From an uncultured Clostridia bacterium (GTDB lineage: Bacteria > Bacillota > Clostridia > UBA1381): 20,001 bases of DNA. The notes under the pieces are model-generated. The model saw only the letters and a list, made by a program, of their open reading frames with translations, ran no database searches and was not told where the DNA came from. Position numbers and translations under genes: made by a program. Shown piece after piece: positions 6,808 to 15,602 of this stretch. How positions within the stretch are numbered: position 1 is the first letter of the stretch; each line of letters begins with the position of its first letter. Where the stretch lies: the NCBI GenBank assembly GCA_934463455.1, contig CAKSJU010000032.1, positions 1-20,001 of the forward strand, given 5' to 3'.

Positions 6808-7731
6808 TTGAAAATTCTTTTTATGGGTACGCCGGATATTGCGGCGGTTTCTTTGAAGTATTTGATTGATTGCGGAAAAAACATCGTAGGTGTGGTTACA
6901 CAGCCGGATAAACCGCGCGGAAGAAAGCAAATAATGACACCGCCTGAGACAAAAACTATGGCAATTAATGCGGGAATACCGGTTTTTCAGCCGGAAAAAG
7001 TGAAAAACGGCGAACTGATGCCTGTTTTGGAAGAGCTAAAGCCTGATTTGATTGCTGTTGTCGCTTACGGAAAAATACTTCCGGAGGAGGTACTCAATTA
7101 TCCGAAATACGGATGTGTTAACATGCACGGCTCTCTTTTGCCGAAATACAGAGGCGCGGCTCCTATTCAATGGGCGGTAATAAACGGAGAAAAAATAACA
7201 GGTGTTACGACGCAGAAAATGGATAAAGGTATGGACACCGGAGATATTTTAATGACAAAACAAATTGAAATAGGCGAGTATGAAACATCCGAACAGCTTT
7301 TTGACAGAATGGCGATACTCGGAGCGGAGGTTTTGAACGAGACAATAGACAATATTGAAAACCTTGTCCCGGTGCCGCAAAAAAATAATGAAGCAACATA
7401 TGCACCGATGATTGAAAAAGATATGGCGAATATTGATTGGTCAAAGAGTGCGCGTGAAATATCAAAATTAATATGCGGGATGAATTCGTGGCCGATTGCA
7501 TATACTCAATATATGGGTGAAACAATGAAAATATATGAGGCAATTGTATCCGATGAAGCATTTGAAGGCAAAATTGGTGAAATTAAAGATATTAAGGGCG
7601 AAATAAAGGTTAAATGCGGAAAGGATGTATTGATAATAAAATCACTGCAATTTCCGGGAAGTAAAAGAATGTCGGCAGCTGATTACCTGTGCGGACATTC
7701 AATAAATAACGGTGTCGTTTTGGGCGAATAA
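6808..7731 (+). CDS. fmt: Methionyl-tRNA formyltransferase
   Basis: Fmt transfers a formyl group from 10-formyltetrahydrofolate to Met-tRNA(fMet), giving the initiator tRNA used in bacterial translation. The 307-residue protein starts with the KILFMGTP Rossmann strand and has the catalytic Asn105 and His107 in NMHGSLLPKYRG, plus Asp143 in GMDTGD. These match the Asn-His-Asp triad of the family. A C-terminal tRNA-binding domain follows from about residue 205. The start is TTG 6808, supported by GGGAGGA at 6794-6800 and a homolog-like N-terminus. The def-fmt pairing is conserved in most bacteria. Confidence 0.96.
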   Translation: MKILFMGTPDIAAVSLKYLIDCGKNIVGVVTQPDKPRGRKQIMTPPETKTMAINAGIPVFQPEKVKNGELMPVLEELKPDLIAVVAYGKILPEEVLNYPKYGCVNMHGSLLPKYRGAAPIQWAVINGEKITGVTTQKMDKGMDTGDILMTKQIEIGEYETSEQLFDRMAILGAEVLNETIDNIENLVPVPQKNNEATYAPMIEKDMANIDWSKSAREISKLICGMNSWPIAYTQYMGETMKIYEAIVSDEAFEGKIGEIKDIKGEIKVKCGKDVLIIKSLQFPGSKRMSAADYLCGHSINNGVVLGE

Positions 7732-7749
7732 AGAAAGGACGAAAAAATT

Positions 7750-8451
7750 ATGATGTATCCGTACGGTTATTATTTTGACCCCACTTATGTTTTGATAATT
7801 ATTGCTTTTATGCTGTCGATGTTTGCTTCATTCGGAGTAAAAAGCACATTTTCTAAGTACAGTAATGTGAGAAATGCAAAAGGAATGACAGGCTGTGGCG
7901 CGGCGAGAACAATTCTTGACAGAAACGGACTGTATAATATCAGAATAGAACATGTTGCCGGAGATTTGACCGACCATTACGACCCGAGAGCGGATGTTAT
8001 ACGGCTTTCGGATGCAACGTATAACTCGTCGTCGGTTGCAGCAGTGGGAGTTGCGGCTCATGAAGCGGGGCATGCCATTCAGCATGCGGTCGGATATAAG
8101 CCTATAAAAATGCGTAATGCGTTTGTACCGGCGGCAAATATAGGCTCATGGCTTTCAATGCCGCTTTTTGTACTGGGTCTTATTCTGGCAAATGACCATC
8201 TTGCATTAACGGGAGTGATTTTGTTTTCGGCAGTGCTGCTTTTTCAGCTTATAACCTTGCCGGTTGAATTTGACGCAAGCGGAAGAGCTTTAAAAATTCT
8301 GGACTCTTCCGGCATGTTGTCCGAGGAAGAAGTCGGTCAGGCAAAAAAAGTATTAAAAGCGGCGGCAATGACTTATGTTGCGGCTGTTGCATCGACTGCA
8401 TTACAGCTTTTAAGACTTGTGCTGATATTCAATAACAGAAGGCGGGATTAA
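7750..8451 (+). CDS. YugP-type membrane zinc metallopeptidase
   Basis: The 233-residue protein belongs to the YugP-like neutral zinc metallopeptidase family. HEAGH at residues 104-108 supplies two zinc ligands and the catalytic Glu105. The downstream VEFDAS near 175 is conserved in the family and may supply another ligand. A hydrophobic N-terminal segment (about 12-30), a central pair (about 133-173) and a C-terminal segment (about 203-226) predict a membrane protein. Its substrate is unknown. In clostridial genomes it commonly sits between fmt and rsmB, as here, so it is part of the core operon and not a recent insertion. The ATG at 7750 follows AAAGGAC (7734-7740); the adjacent ATG at 7753 is an alternative. 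Confidence 0.9.
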   Translation: MMYPYGYYFDPTYVLIIIAFMLSMFASFGVKSTFSKYSNVRNAKGMTGCGAARTILDRNGLYNIRIEHVAGDLTDHYDPRADVIRLSDATYNSSSVAAVGVAAHEAGHAIQHAVGYKPIKMRNAFVPAANIGSWLSMPLFVLGLILANDHLALTGVILFSAVLLFQLITLPVEFDASGRALKILDSSGMLSEEEVGQAKKVLKAAAMTYVAAVASTALQLLRLVLIFNNRRRD

Positions 8452-8453
8452 TT

Positions 8454-9767
8454 TTGGCAAATGCGAGAGAAACAGCGTTGTTGACTTTGTATAAAATTGA
8501 ATATGAGGGTGCTTATTCTAATATAGAATTAAAAAAAACTCTTTCTGCCGCAAAATTAAGTCAAAGTGATGCGGGATTGGTGACAGTGCTTGTTTACGGT
8601 ATTCTTCAGCGTGAGATTACTCTTGAATATGTGATAGAGCAATATTCGAGCATAAAAATAAAAAAAATATCAAAATACATTCTGATTATCTTGAAAATCG
8701 GGTTATACCAAATATTGTATATGGATAAAATCCCCGAGAGTGCAGCTGTTGATGAATGTGTAAAGCTTGCAAAAAAGTACGGTTTTAAAAGCTCGGGATT
8801 TGTAAACGGAGTTTTGAGAAGTTTTTTGAGGAACGAAAAGAAAATATCTTTTCCGACAGATAAAATCGAAAAGGCAGCGGCAGAAAACTCTTTCCCAAAA
8901 ATGCTTGTCGAAGAGTGGATAAACCGCTTCGGCTATGATTTTGCATGCGAATTAATGAAATCATTGAATGAAATTGCGCCTATGTGCGTAAGAGTAAACT
9001 TATTAAAAACAGATAAAGAAAAAATGCTTGCGCAGCTGGAAAATGCGGAAGCGGGGAAAATATCTCCGTCCGCAATTTACACAAAGGGGTTTGATGTCGG
9101 AACAAGCAGCGAGTATAAAGAGGGCTTAATTATGCCGCAGGATGAGGCGGCAATGCTTGCATGTGAGATACTTGCTCCGAAAAAAGGTGATGTTGTTATT
9201 GATTTATGCGCCGCTCCCGGCGGTAAAACAACATACATAGCACAGCTTATGGAAAATAAGGGAAAAATCCTTGCGTTTGATATACATGAGCATAAGATAC
9301 AACTGATAACGGAAAATGCAAAAAGGTTGGGGATTGATATAATATCCGCATATGAGGGAAATTCTTCCGAATATAATGAAAACTACAGAGAGTGTGCGGA
9401 TTGTGTTTTGGCAGATGTTCCTTGTTCGGGACTCGGAATAATCAGAAAAAAACCGGAGATTAAAAAAAGGTATCAAAAATCCGAAGAATTGTACGAAATT
9501 CAATATAAAATTCTGGAAAATGCCGCAAAATATTTAAAAATCGGCGGCAGCCTGGTATACAGTACCTGTACAATCGAGACGGAAGAAAATGAAAAAATTA
9601 TCTCGAAATTCTTAAAAGAACATAACGAGTTCGAAACGGTTGATATAAGTTCTTATTTTAAAAATGAAAAGGCTTCCGCAAAAAAAGGATATGTTACTTT
9701 GTATCCCAATGCGGACGGGACGGACGGTTTTTTTATTGCGAAGCTTGAAAAAGGTGCGTTAAAGTGA
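8454..9767 (+). CDS. rsmB: 16S rRNA (cytosine-967-C5)-methyltransferase
   Basis: RsmB makes 5-methylcytosine 967 in 16S rRNA using S-adenosylmethionine. The 437-residue protein has an N-terminal NusB-like RNA-binding domain (about 1-135) and a Rossmann methyltransferase domain. The SAM motif DLCAAPGGKT lies at 250-259. Two active-site cysteines are visible: Cys324 in the PCSG motif and Cys372 in STCT. Having both cysteines is the hallmark of the RsmB/NOL1 family. The TTG start at 8454 is 3 bases after the yugP stop, with a GGCGGGA site. The 3' end overlaps rlmN by 4 bases (GTGA), which implies coupling. Confidence 0.95.
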   Translation: MANARETALLTLYKIEYEGAYSNIELKKTLSAAKLSQSDAGLVTVLVYGILQREITLEYVIEQYSSIKIKKISKYILIILKIGLYQILYMDKIPESAAVDECVKLAKKYGFKSSGFVNGVLRSFLRNEKKISFPTDKIEKAAAENSFPKMLVEEWINRFGYDFACELMKSLNEIAPMCVRVNLLKTDKEKMLAQLENAEAGKISPSAIYTKGFDVGTSSEYKEGLIMPQDEAAMLACEILAPKKGDVVIDLCAAPGGKTTYIAQLMENKGKILAFDIHEHKIQLITENAKRLGIDIISAYEGNSSEYNENYRECADCVLADVPCSGLGIIRKKPEIKKRYQKSEELYEIQYKILENAAKYLKIGGSLVYSTCTIETEENEKIISKFLKEHNEFETVDISSYFKNEKASAKKGYVTLYPNADGTDGFFIAKLEKGALK

Positions 9768-10798
9768 TTGATTTAAAGGATTTGGAATTTAAAGAGCTTG
9801 AAAATTTCATATTGGAGCAAGGCGAGCCGAAATTCAGAGCAAAGCAGATTTTTAAATGGCTGCACAGCGGTGCGGAAAGCTTTGATGAAATGACAAACCT
9901 GTCTAAAAAAACAAGAGAAAAACTATCGGGTGTATCTTTCGTTTCCCGTCTTAAAATAAGGGAAAAATATGTTTCCAAAATTGACGGTACAATAAAATAT
10001 TTGTTTGAACTTGAGGACGGTAATTGCATAGAGAGTGTTATAATGTACTATAAGCACGGAATAACAATTTGTATTTCCTCACAAGTGGGCTGCCGAATGG
10101 GATGCGGATTTTGTGCGTCAACAATAGGCGGATTGTACCGCTCTCTCTCACCCGGGGAAATATTAAACCAGGTTATATTTGCCGAAAAGGATATAGGTGA
10201 GAGAATAAGCAATATCGTGATGATGGGAATAGGAGAGCCCTTGGATAACTATGAAAATGTTGTGAAATTTTTGCATAACGTTAATCATCCCGACGGAATT
10301 TGTATAGGTTATCGGCATATTTCGCTTTCGACTTGCGGAGTGGTGGACAAAATAAAGCTTTTGGCAGAGGAAAATCTGCCGATTACGCTGTCAATTTCGC
10401 TTCACGCCCCAAACAATGAAATAAGAAATTCCATAATGCCGATAAATAAAAAATATCCTATAGAAGTGTTGATTTCGGCATGCAGGGAATATATAAAAGC
10501 CACCGGACGGAGAATAAGCTTTGAATATGCGCTTATATCCGGTGTGAATGACAGCAGGGAAAATGCAAAAGAATTGTCGCATCTTTTAAAAGGAATGCTG
10601 TGCCATATTAATTTAATACCGGTAAATTCGGTAAAGGAAAGAAACTATAAAAAAGGAAGCGCAGAGAACATAAGAGAATTTCAGGAGTGTCTGATTGGTC
10701 TTGGTATGAATGCGACGGTTAGGAGAGAATTGGGAAGCGACATAAGCGCGTCATGCGGACAGCTTAGAAAGAAAATAATTGATAACGAAGGGAAATGA
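9764..10798 (+). CDS. rlmN: Dual-specificity RNA methyltransferase RlmN
   Basis: RlmN is a radical-SAM enzyme that makes 2-methyladenosine at A2503 of 23S rRNA and at A37 of some tRNAs. The 344-residue protein has the CxxxCxxC iron-sulfur motif (Cys110, Cys114, Cys117 in CRMGCGFC), the GEPLDNY motif and the C-terminal Cys331 in SASCGQL. Cys331 is the residue expected to carry the transient methyl group. Both essential parts of the ping-pong mechanism are therefore present. It is RlmN and not the resistance enzyme Cfr, judging from context and conserved operon position. The GTG start overlaps the rsmB stop. Confidence 0.95.
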   Translation: MIDLKDLEFKELENFILEQGEPKFRAKQIFKWLHSGAESFDEMTNLSKKTREKLSGVSFVSRLKIREKYVSKIDGTIKYLFELEDGNCIESVIMYYKHGITICISSQVGCRMGCGFCASTIGGLYRSLSPGEILNQVIFAEKDIGERISNIVMMGIGEPLDNYENVVKFLHNVNHPDGICIGYRHISLSTCGVVDKIKLLAEENLPITLSISLHAPNNEIRNSIMPINKKYPIEVLISACREYIKATGRRISFEYALISGVNDSRENAKELSHLLKGMLCHINLIPVNSVKERNYKKGSAENIREFQECLIGLGMNATVRRELGSDISASCGQLRKKIIDNEGK

Positions 10799-10799
10799 G

Positions 10800-11540
10800 G
10801 TGACCGGTACATTGAGAATAGGTGCATTAAGCGATATTGGTAAACAGCGCAGCGGCAATGAGGATTCTTATTTTGTTTACAGAAATCAAAATCTTATAGG
10901 CGGAATGGTAGCCGACGGAATGGGCGGAGAAAATGCCGGCGAGGTTGCAAGCTCCATGGCATGCTCGATTGTAAAAGAGTATATCATAAATGAATTTAAT
11001 CCCGAAATGGATTATATGCAGCTTGCCGAAACTGTAAGACGTGCTTTTTTGGAGGCTAACAGCAAAATTTTTGCGTACTCGAAAAAAGATAAACAGCTCG
11101 AAGGCATGGGAACAACCTCAACGCTTGCGATAATTTACAAACAAAAGCTGATAGTGGTACATGTCGGCGACAGCAGAGTGTATCTTATCGATGAAAACGG
11201 TATTTATCAGCACACGAAAGACCATTCGTATGTTCAGGAATTGCTGTCAAGAGGTGAAATCACAAAGGAATCCGCAATGCAGCATCCGGCAAAAAATTAT
11301 ATAACACGTGCTGTTGGTACGGACGATATTTTAAAAGCCGATGTTACAGTGTCAGACTATAACGGCGAGGTCGTTGTAATATGCAGCGACGGACTTTCGA
11401 ATATGCTGTGTGACAGCCAGATAGAGGAAATTATCAAATCAAGTGACGATTTGCAGTCGGATGTGGTTGAGCTTGTTAAGCTTGCCAATAAAAAAGGCGG
11501 CTTGGATAATATTACGGTTATTGCTTTTTCGAATAATTAA
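10800..11540 (+). CDS. prpC: PP2C-type Ser/Thr protein phosphatase (PrpC/Stp)
   Basis: This manganese-dependent PP2C/PPM phosphatase reverses phosphorylation by the adjacent PrkC kinase. Metal-binding motifs are intact: NED with Asp22, VADGMGGENAGE with Asp39-Gly40, CSDG with Asp197 and DNITVI with Asp236. GTTSTL and HVGDSR are also present. The product is a soluble 246-residue enzyme, the usual size. I chose GTG 10800, with AAGGGA six bases upstream. TTG 10812, preceded by AGGTGA (10798-10803), gives the very homolog-like start MRIGALSDIG and is a serious alternative. A longer in-frame TTG at 10779 overlaps rlmN and has no good site. Confidence 0.93.
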   Translation: MTGTLRIGALSDIGKQRSGNEDSYFVYRNQNLIGGMVADGMGGENAGEVASSMACSIVKEYIINEFNPEMDYMQLAETVRRAFLEANSKIFAYSKKDKQLEGMGTTSTLAIIYKQKLIVVHVGDSRVYLIDENGIYQHTKDHSYVQELLSRGEITKESAMQHPAKNYITRAVGTDDILKADVTVSDYNGEVVVICSDGLSNMLCDSQIEEIIKSSDDLQSDVVELVKLANKKGGLDNITVIAFSNN

Positions 11541-11561
11541 GTAAGGAAGGACAGCTGATAT

Positions 11562-13445
11562 ATGGAATATAATTTAATAGGAAGAACCTTGGGCGGAAGA
11601 TATGAAATACTTGAAATAATCGGCAACGGAGGAATGGCAACGGTTTATAAGGCAAAATGTAACCTTTTGAACAGATATGTTGCCGTAAAAGTGCTTAAAG
11701 AGACTTTGAGAAGTGATGAAGAGGTTGTAAAACGTTTTATAACCGAATCACGTGCTGCGGCAAGTATGTCGCACCACAATATAGTATCGGTATACGATGT
11801 CGGTGAGACGGAAGAGGGACTTAACTACATAGTAATGGAATATGTAGACGGAATGACGTTGAAAGAATATATAAAAAGACAGGGAAGACTGAATTGGCGC
11901 GAGGCATGCGAATTTGCATATCAAATTGCAAGAGCGCTTGAATGTGCGCATGAGCATGGAATAATTCACAGGGATATAAAACCTCATAATATTATTCTTA
12001 CAAATGACGGTACACTGAAAGTGACCGATTTCGGAATTGCAAGAACAACCACTTCCGATACGGTTAAAATGTCGGGAGGGCAGGATGTATTCGGTTCTGT
12101 TCAGTATATTTCGCCCGAACAGGCTCGCGGCGGTTATGTGGACGAGCGTTCGGACATATATTCTTTGGGAGTTGTGCTTTACGAAATGCTTTCGGGAAAG
12201 CTTCCGTTTGACGGGGACAATCCTGTATCCGTAGCACTTCAAAAGCTTGAGGGCGAAGCGGAGGATATAAGAGAAGCGGCAGATGATATTCCGGATGAAG
12301 TTGCCGACATCGTTATGAAAGCAATTGCCAAAGAGCAGTATGTGAGATATCAGCATGCTTCCGACATGGCATTGGAGCTTCGGGAAATCCTTGATGAAGC
12401 GGCGGAAAAACCGTCTGCGCTTAAAAGGGGAAAACAAAAGATGAAAAAGAGTAAGAAAAAAAGTAACAATAAAATTATTATGCTGGCAGTTGTACTGGCG
12501 TGTGTGCTTGGAGCAGTAACATATTTGTATTTTTCGGGCGGTATAAAAGAATATCAGGTTCCGAATTTGATGGATATGACTTTGGAAGAAGCAATTGCCG
12601 CGGCGGAAAATGTTGATTTTAAAATTGACGAGGATAAAATCACATATGAGACTTCGGATGAATTTGAAGAGGGCAAAATAATGAAACAAACCCCGGGAGC
12701 AAACACATATGTCAGAAGACATAAGGCTATTACTGTTGTTATAAGCTCCGGTCTCGGAAACGGTGATATTGAAGTGCCGAGCGTTATCGGTCTTGATTAC
12801 GCAAAAGCAACCTCAGAATTAAGAAAATTAAATTTGAAATATAAAAAAATCGAGGAAACATCAGACAAACCGCTCAATCAGGTTGTAAATCAAACTCCGA
12901 AAAGCGGTACAACCGTAACGGAAAATTATGTTGTTTTGCTTCATGTTTCAAACGGTGCGGGAGAGCCTTCGCCTTCTCCGAGCGAAGATACGGAGAGCAT
13001 ACCGATTCCGAAACTGGTTGGAAGTACGCTTGAAACTGCGGAAATGGCAATAAAAAGCTCCGGCTTAAAGCGAGGCAATATAAGTAAAGAAAACTCGGAC
13101 AAACCGGTGGGGACGGTTATTTCTCAAAGTCCGAAAGCCGGCAGCGAATCACCTAAGGGCAGTTATGTAGATTTGGTTGTGAGTGCAGGCCCGGGAGAGG
13201 TGCAGACGCAAACTCCGGCAGCTACCAAAGAGCCGCTCAAGAAAAAAACCTTGACTATTCAGCTGCCGCAGACCGAGTCGGGGAGCGTCCATGTTGAAGT
13301 TGTGGCAAACGGCTCGAAAATATATGACAAGCAGCATCAATGTTCCGAAGGTAAGGTAGATATTACTGTTGCCGCAAAGAACGACGCTACTGTACAGGTT
13401 TATTTTGACGGTGTTCTTCAGCTTACAAAAACGGTAGAATTTTAA
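11562..13445 (+). CDS. prkC: PASTA-domain Ser/Thr protein kinase (PrkC/Stk)
   Basis: PrkC is a transmembrane Hanks-type kinase that senses muropeptides or lipid II and controls cell wall synthesis, dormancy exit and translation. The 627 residues divide into a kinase domain (about 12-275) with glycine loop GNGGMATVYK (21-30), Lys43, HRDIKPHN with Asp138 and DFG with Asp156. A Lys-rich juxtamembrane stretch precedes one membrane helix (305-325). Three extracellular PASTA repeats follow (about 331-398, 404-466, 480-546), with a Pro/Ser linker before the third. A beta-rich C-terminal segment of about 75 residues ends the protein. All catalytic residues are present. The AAGGAAGG site (11543-11550) serves ATG 11562. 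RsgA, encoded next, is a known PrkC substrate in Bacillus. Confidence 0.97.
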   Translation: MEYNLIGRTLGGRYEILEIIGNGGMATVYKAKCNLLNRYVAVKVLKETLRSDEEVVKRFITESRAAASMSHHNIVSVYDVGETEEGLNYIVMEYVDGMTLKEYIKRQGRLNWREACEFAYQIARALECAHEHGIIHRDIKPHNIILTNDGTLKVTDFGIARTTTSDTVKMSGGQDVFGSVQYISPEQARGGYVDERSDIYSLGVVLYEMLSGKLPFDGDNPVSVALQKLEGEAEDIREAADDIPDEVADIVMKAIAKEQYVRYQHASDMALELREILDEAAEKPSALKRGKQKMKKSKKKSNNKIIMLAVVLACVLGAVTYLYFSGGIKEYQVPNLMDMTLEEAIAAAENVDFKIDEDKITYETSDEFEEGKIMKQTPGANTYVRRHKAITVVISSGLGNGDIEVPSVIGLDYAKATSELRKLNLKYKKIEETSDKPLNQVVNQTPKSGTTVTENYVVLLHVSNGAGEPSPSPSEDTESIPIPKLVGSTLETAEMAIKSSGLKRGNISKENSDKPVGTVISQSPKAGSESPKGSYVDLVVSAGPGEVQTQTPAATKEPLKKKTLTIQLPQTESGSVHVEVVANGSKIYDKQHQCSEGKVDITVAAKNDATVQVYFDGVLQLTKTVEF

Positions 13446-13466
13446 AAACGGCGGAGGTTAGATTTT

Positions 13467-14312
13467 TTGACTGGGATTGTTGTAAAGGGAATCGGCGGAT
13501 TTTATTATATAAAAACAGAAACCGGCGATATTGTCGAATGCAGAGCAAGAGGTGTTTTCAGAAAAGAGAAGATAAAGCCCATGATAGGAGATAGGGTGAA
13601 TGTTGAAAACGGCAGTCTTGCCGAAATTCTGCCGCGGAAAAATCTTCTTGTACGTCCGCCTGTTGCAAATATTGATAATCTTGTAATTGTTTCGGCGGCG
13701 GCATCGCCGCAGCCGGACTTTCTCCTTATCGATAAAATGATTATTAATGCAGAAAAAGTCGGAATTAAACCGATTATATGCGTTAATAAAACCGATTTGG
13801 CATCGGATGAGAGAATTATACAAACATATAAAAAGGCAGGTTATCCGACGGTGAGTGTCTGCGCTCGGGATAAAACGGGATTAAGTGAGCTGATGCCGTT
13901 TTTAAAGGATAAAACCACAGCATTTGCGGGGCTTTCGGGAGTAGGCAAATCAAGCATATTAACGCTTATTACCGGAAAAGAACTGAAAACCGGCAGTGTC
14001 AGCGAAAAAATAAAAAGAGGAAAGCATACAACAAGGCATGTCGAGCTTTCCGAGCTGGAGGACGGCGGTTTTGTGCTGGATACACCGGGTTTCAGCTTAT
14101 ATGAGGTAGAGGATATAAAAGCTGCGGAGCTGGCAGATTATTTCCCTGAATTTAAAGGAGAAGATTGTCGCTTTAAAGGTTGTTCGCATATTAATGAGCC
14201 GGGATGCGCAGTAAAGGAGAAGCTTTCTGCCGGAGAAATTGCGGATACGCGGTACGAAAGCTATTCGATGCTTTACGAGCAATTAAAACAGATTAAGGAT
14301 TGGGAAAAATAA
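13467..14312 (+). CDS. rsgA: Ribosome small-subunit GTPase A
   Basis: RsgA is a circularly permuted GTPase that acts late in 30S subunit maturation. The 281-residue protein has an N-terminal OB fold (about 1-65). The GTPase motifs follow in permuted order: NKTD (107-110), then the P-loop GLSGVGKSS (155-163), then DTPGF from 205. The C-terminal zinc finger uses Cys234, Cys239, His241 and Cys247. It is slightly shorter than the roughly 298-residue Bacillus protein but complete in motifs. The TTG start at 13467 is preceded by GGCGGAGG (about 13450-13457). Its position after prkC matches Bacillus, where it is called CpgA. Confidence 0.95.
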   Translation: MTGIVVKGIGGFYYIKTETGDIVECRARGVFRKEKIKPMIGDRVNVENGSLAEILPRKNLLVRPPVANIDNLVIVSAAASPQPDFLLIDKMIINAEKVGIKPIICVNKTDLASDERIIQTYKKAGYPTVSVCARDKTGLSELMPFLKDKTTAFAGLSGVGKSSILTLITGKELKTGSVSEKIKRGKHTTRHVELSELEDGGFVLDTPGFSLYEVEDIKAAELADYFPEFKGEDCRFKGCSHINEPGCAVKEKLSAGEIADTRYESYSMLYEQLKQIKDWEK

Positions 14313-14329
14313 CAGAAAAGAGGACAAGA

Positions 14330-14977
14330 ATGGAAATGATTTTAGCACCGTCTATTTTATCAGCGGATTTTGGGATATTAAGAGAGCAAGTTAAAAAAAC
14401 AGAAAATGCGGGAGCAAAATGGCTGCATATAGATGTAATGGATGGGATTTTTGTTCCTAATATAAGCTTCGGTGCAGTGGTATACAAATCAATAAGGGAT
14501 TATTCGGGGCAGTTTTTTGATGTTCATCTTATGATAACCGAGCCGGAACGGTACATAAATGATTTTGTAAAAGCGGGAGCAGACGGTATTACTTTTCATA
14601 TTGAAGCCACTCAAAATCCCAAGCAATGTATTGACATGATTCACAGCGCGGGTTTAAAGGCAGGAATAGCGATTAATCCCGAAACCGAAACCGAAAAAAT
14701 CGAAAAGTATTTATCCGACGTTGATATGGCTCTTGTCATGAGTGTTCATCCGGGACACGGGGGACAAAGCTATATAGAGGATGTAAACGAAAAAATAGTA
14801 CGTTTAAGAAAAATAACGGGAGATAATTTTAATATCCAGGTAGACGGCGGTATTAATGCCGATAATATAAAGAAAGTATATAGTTTGGGTGCAAATGTTT
14901 TGGTTGCGGGGTCGGCAGTGTTCAAAGGCGATATTGAGACTTCGGTAAAAACTCTTATTTCAAGATGCGGTGAATAA
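14330..14977 (+). CDS. rpe: Ribulose-phosphate 3-epimerase
   Basis: Rpe interconverts ribulose 5-phosphate and xylulose 5-phosphate in the pentose phosphate pathway. The 215-residue TIM-barrel protein has APSILSADFG at the start, HIDVMDG at 33-39 (His33, Asp35), the HLMI segment, MSVHPGHGGQ and DGGIN with Asp172. These are the metal and catalytic positions of the family. I start at ATG 14330, with GAGGAC at about 14319-14325. ATG 14336 is an alternative, and the TTG at 14300 within rsgA adds a stretch without homology. Its position between rsgA and thiN is the conserved Firmicutes order. Confidence 0.95.
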   Translation: MEMILAPSILSADFGILREQVKKTENAGAKWLHIDVMDGIFVPNISFGAVVYKSIRDYSGQFFDVHLMITEPERYINDFVKAGADGITFHIEATQNPKQCIDMIHSAGLKAGIAINPETETEKIEKYLSDVDMALVMSVHPGHGGQSYIEDVNEKIVRLRKITGDNFNIQVDGGINADNIKKVYSLGANVLVAGSAVFKGDIETSVKTLISRCGE

Positions 14978-14980
14978 TTT

Positions 14981-15592
14981 ATGAGAGCGGTTATAATTGC
15001 AAACGGAAAAGTTTTTGACTATGAAAAGATAAAAAAATATATAAAAAAAGGTGATTATATAATATGTGCCGACGGCGGATATGACCATGCAATAAAGCTT
15101 GGAGTAACGCCTGATGTTTTAATCGGTGATATGGATTCTGTAAAGTCAAAAGATTTACAGGTAGAAAAGATAGTATATCCGAAAAGGAAAGATTGGACAG
15201 ACAGCGAAATCGTAATCGATTACGCGCGCGGCAAGGGATTTGACGAGTTGGTGCTTCTGGGTTTTACCGGAGGACGCGCCGACCATATGCTCACAAATAT
15301 ATTTATGCTTGCGCGCAACGCCGACATCGATATGTTAATTGCAGATGAAAACAGTGAAATAAAGCTTGCAAAAAAAGACAATATTGTTTTCGGGAAAAAA
15401 GGCGATATTGTTTCGATAATTCCGATTAACGGAAATTTGGAAAATGTCAGTACGGAAAATTTGGAATATCCTTTGAATACCGAGACCTTGTATTTTGGAG
15501 AGGGCAGAGGCGTAAGCAACGTTATGACTTCGGATAAATGCAGAATTACAATAGGAGCGGGACAGGGACTCATTATAAAAAGTGTGGATTAG
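14981..15592 (+). CDS. thiN: Thiamine pyrophosphokinase
   Basis: The enzyme transfers pyrophosphate from ATP to thiamine, making thiamine diphosphate directly. It thus supports use of imported thiamine. The 203-residue product has CADGGYDH at 29-36, GDMDS at 49-53, DWTDSE and the GGRADHMLTN motif, which together define the family. The C-terminal third is the thiamine-binding beta domain. The ATG at 14981 is 3 bases after the rpe stop, and its site (GCGGTGA, inside rpe) is weak, suggesting coupling to rpe. In Bacillus this gene (yloS) closes the block; here a cysteine desulfurase gene follows closely. Confidence 0.93.
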   Translation: MRAVIIANGKVFDYEKIKKYIKKGDYIICADGGYDHAIKLGVTPDVLIGDMDSVKSKDLQVEKIVYPKRKDWTDSEIVIDYARGKGFDELVLLGFTGGRADHMLTNIFMLARNADIDMLIADENSEIKLAKKDNIVFGKKGDIVSIIPINGNLENVSTENLEYPLNTETLYFGEGRGVSNVMTSDKCRITIGAGQGLIIKSVD

Positions 15593-15602
15593 GGGCGAAA
15601 AA

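Noticed and set aside
11748..12722. Long antisense open frame of 324 codons opposite prkC
   Set aside because: It lies fully inside the conserved prkC coding sequence, its product has no recognisable domain and is rich in Cys, Phe, His and Arg as mirror frames are, and I see no promoter or ribosome binding site for it.
15593..15602. spoVM and rpmB, expected after thiN by analogy with Bacillus
   Set aside because: Only 10 bases separate thiN from the desulfurase start, so neither can be present here.
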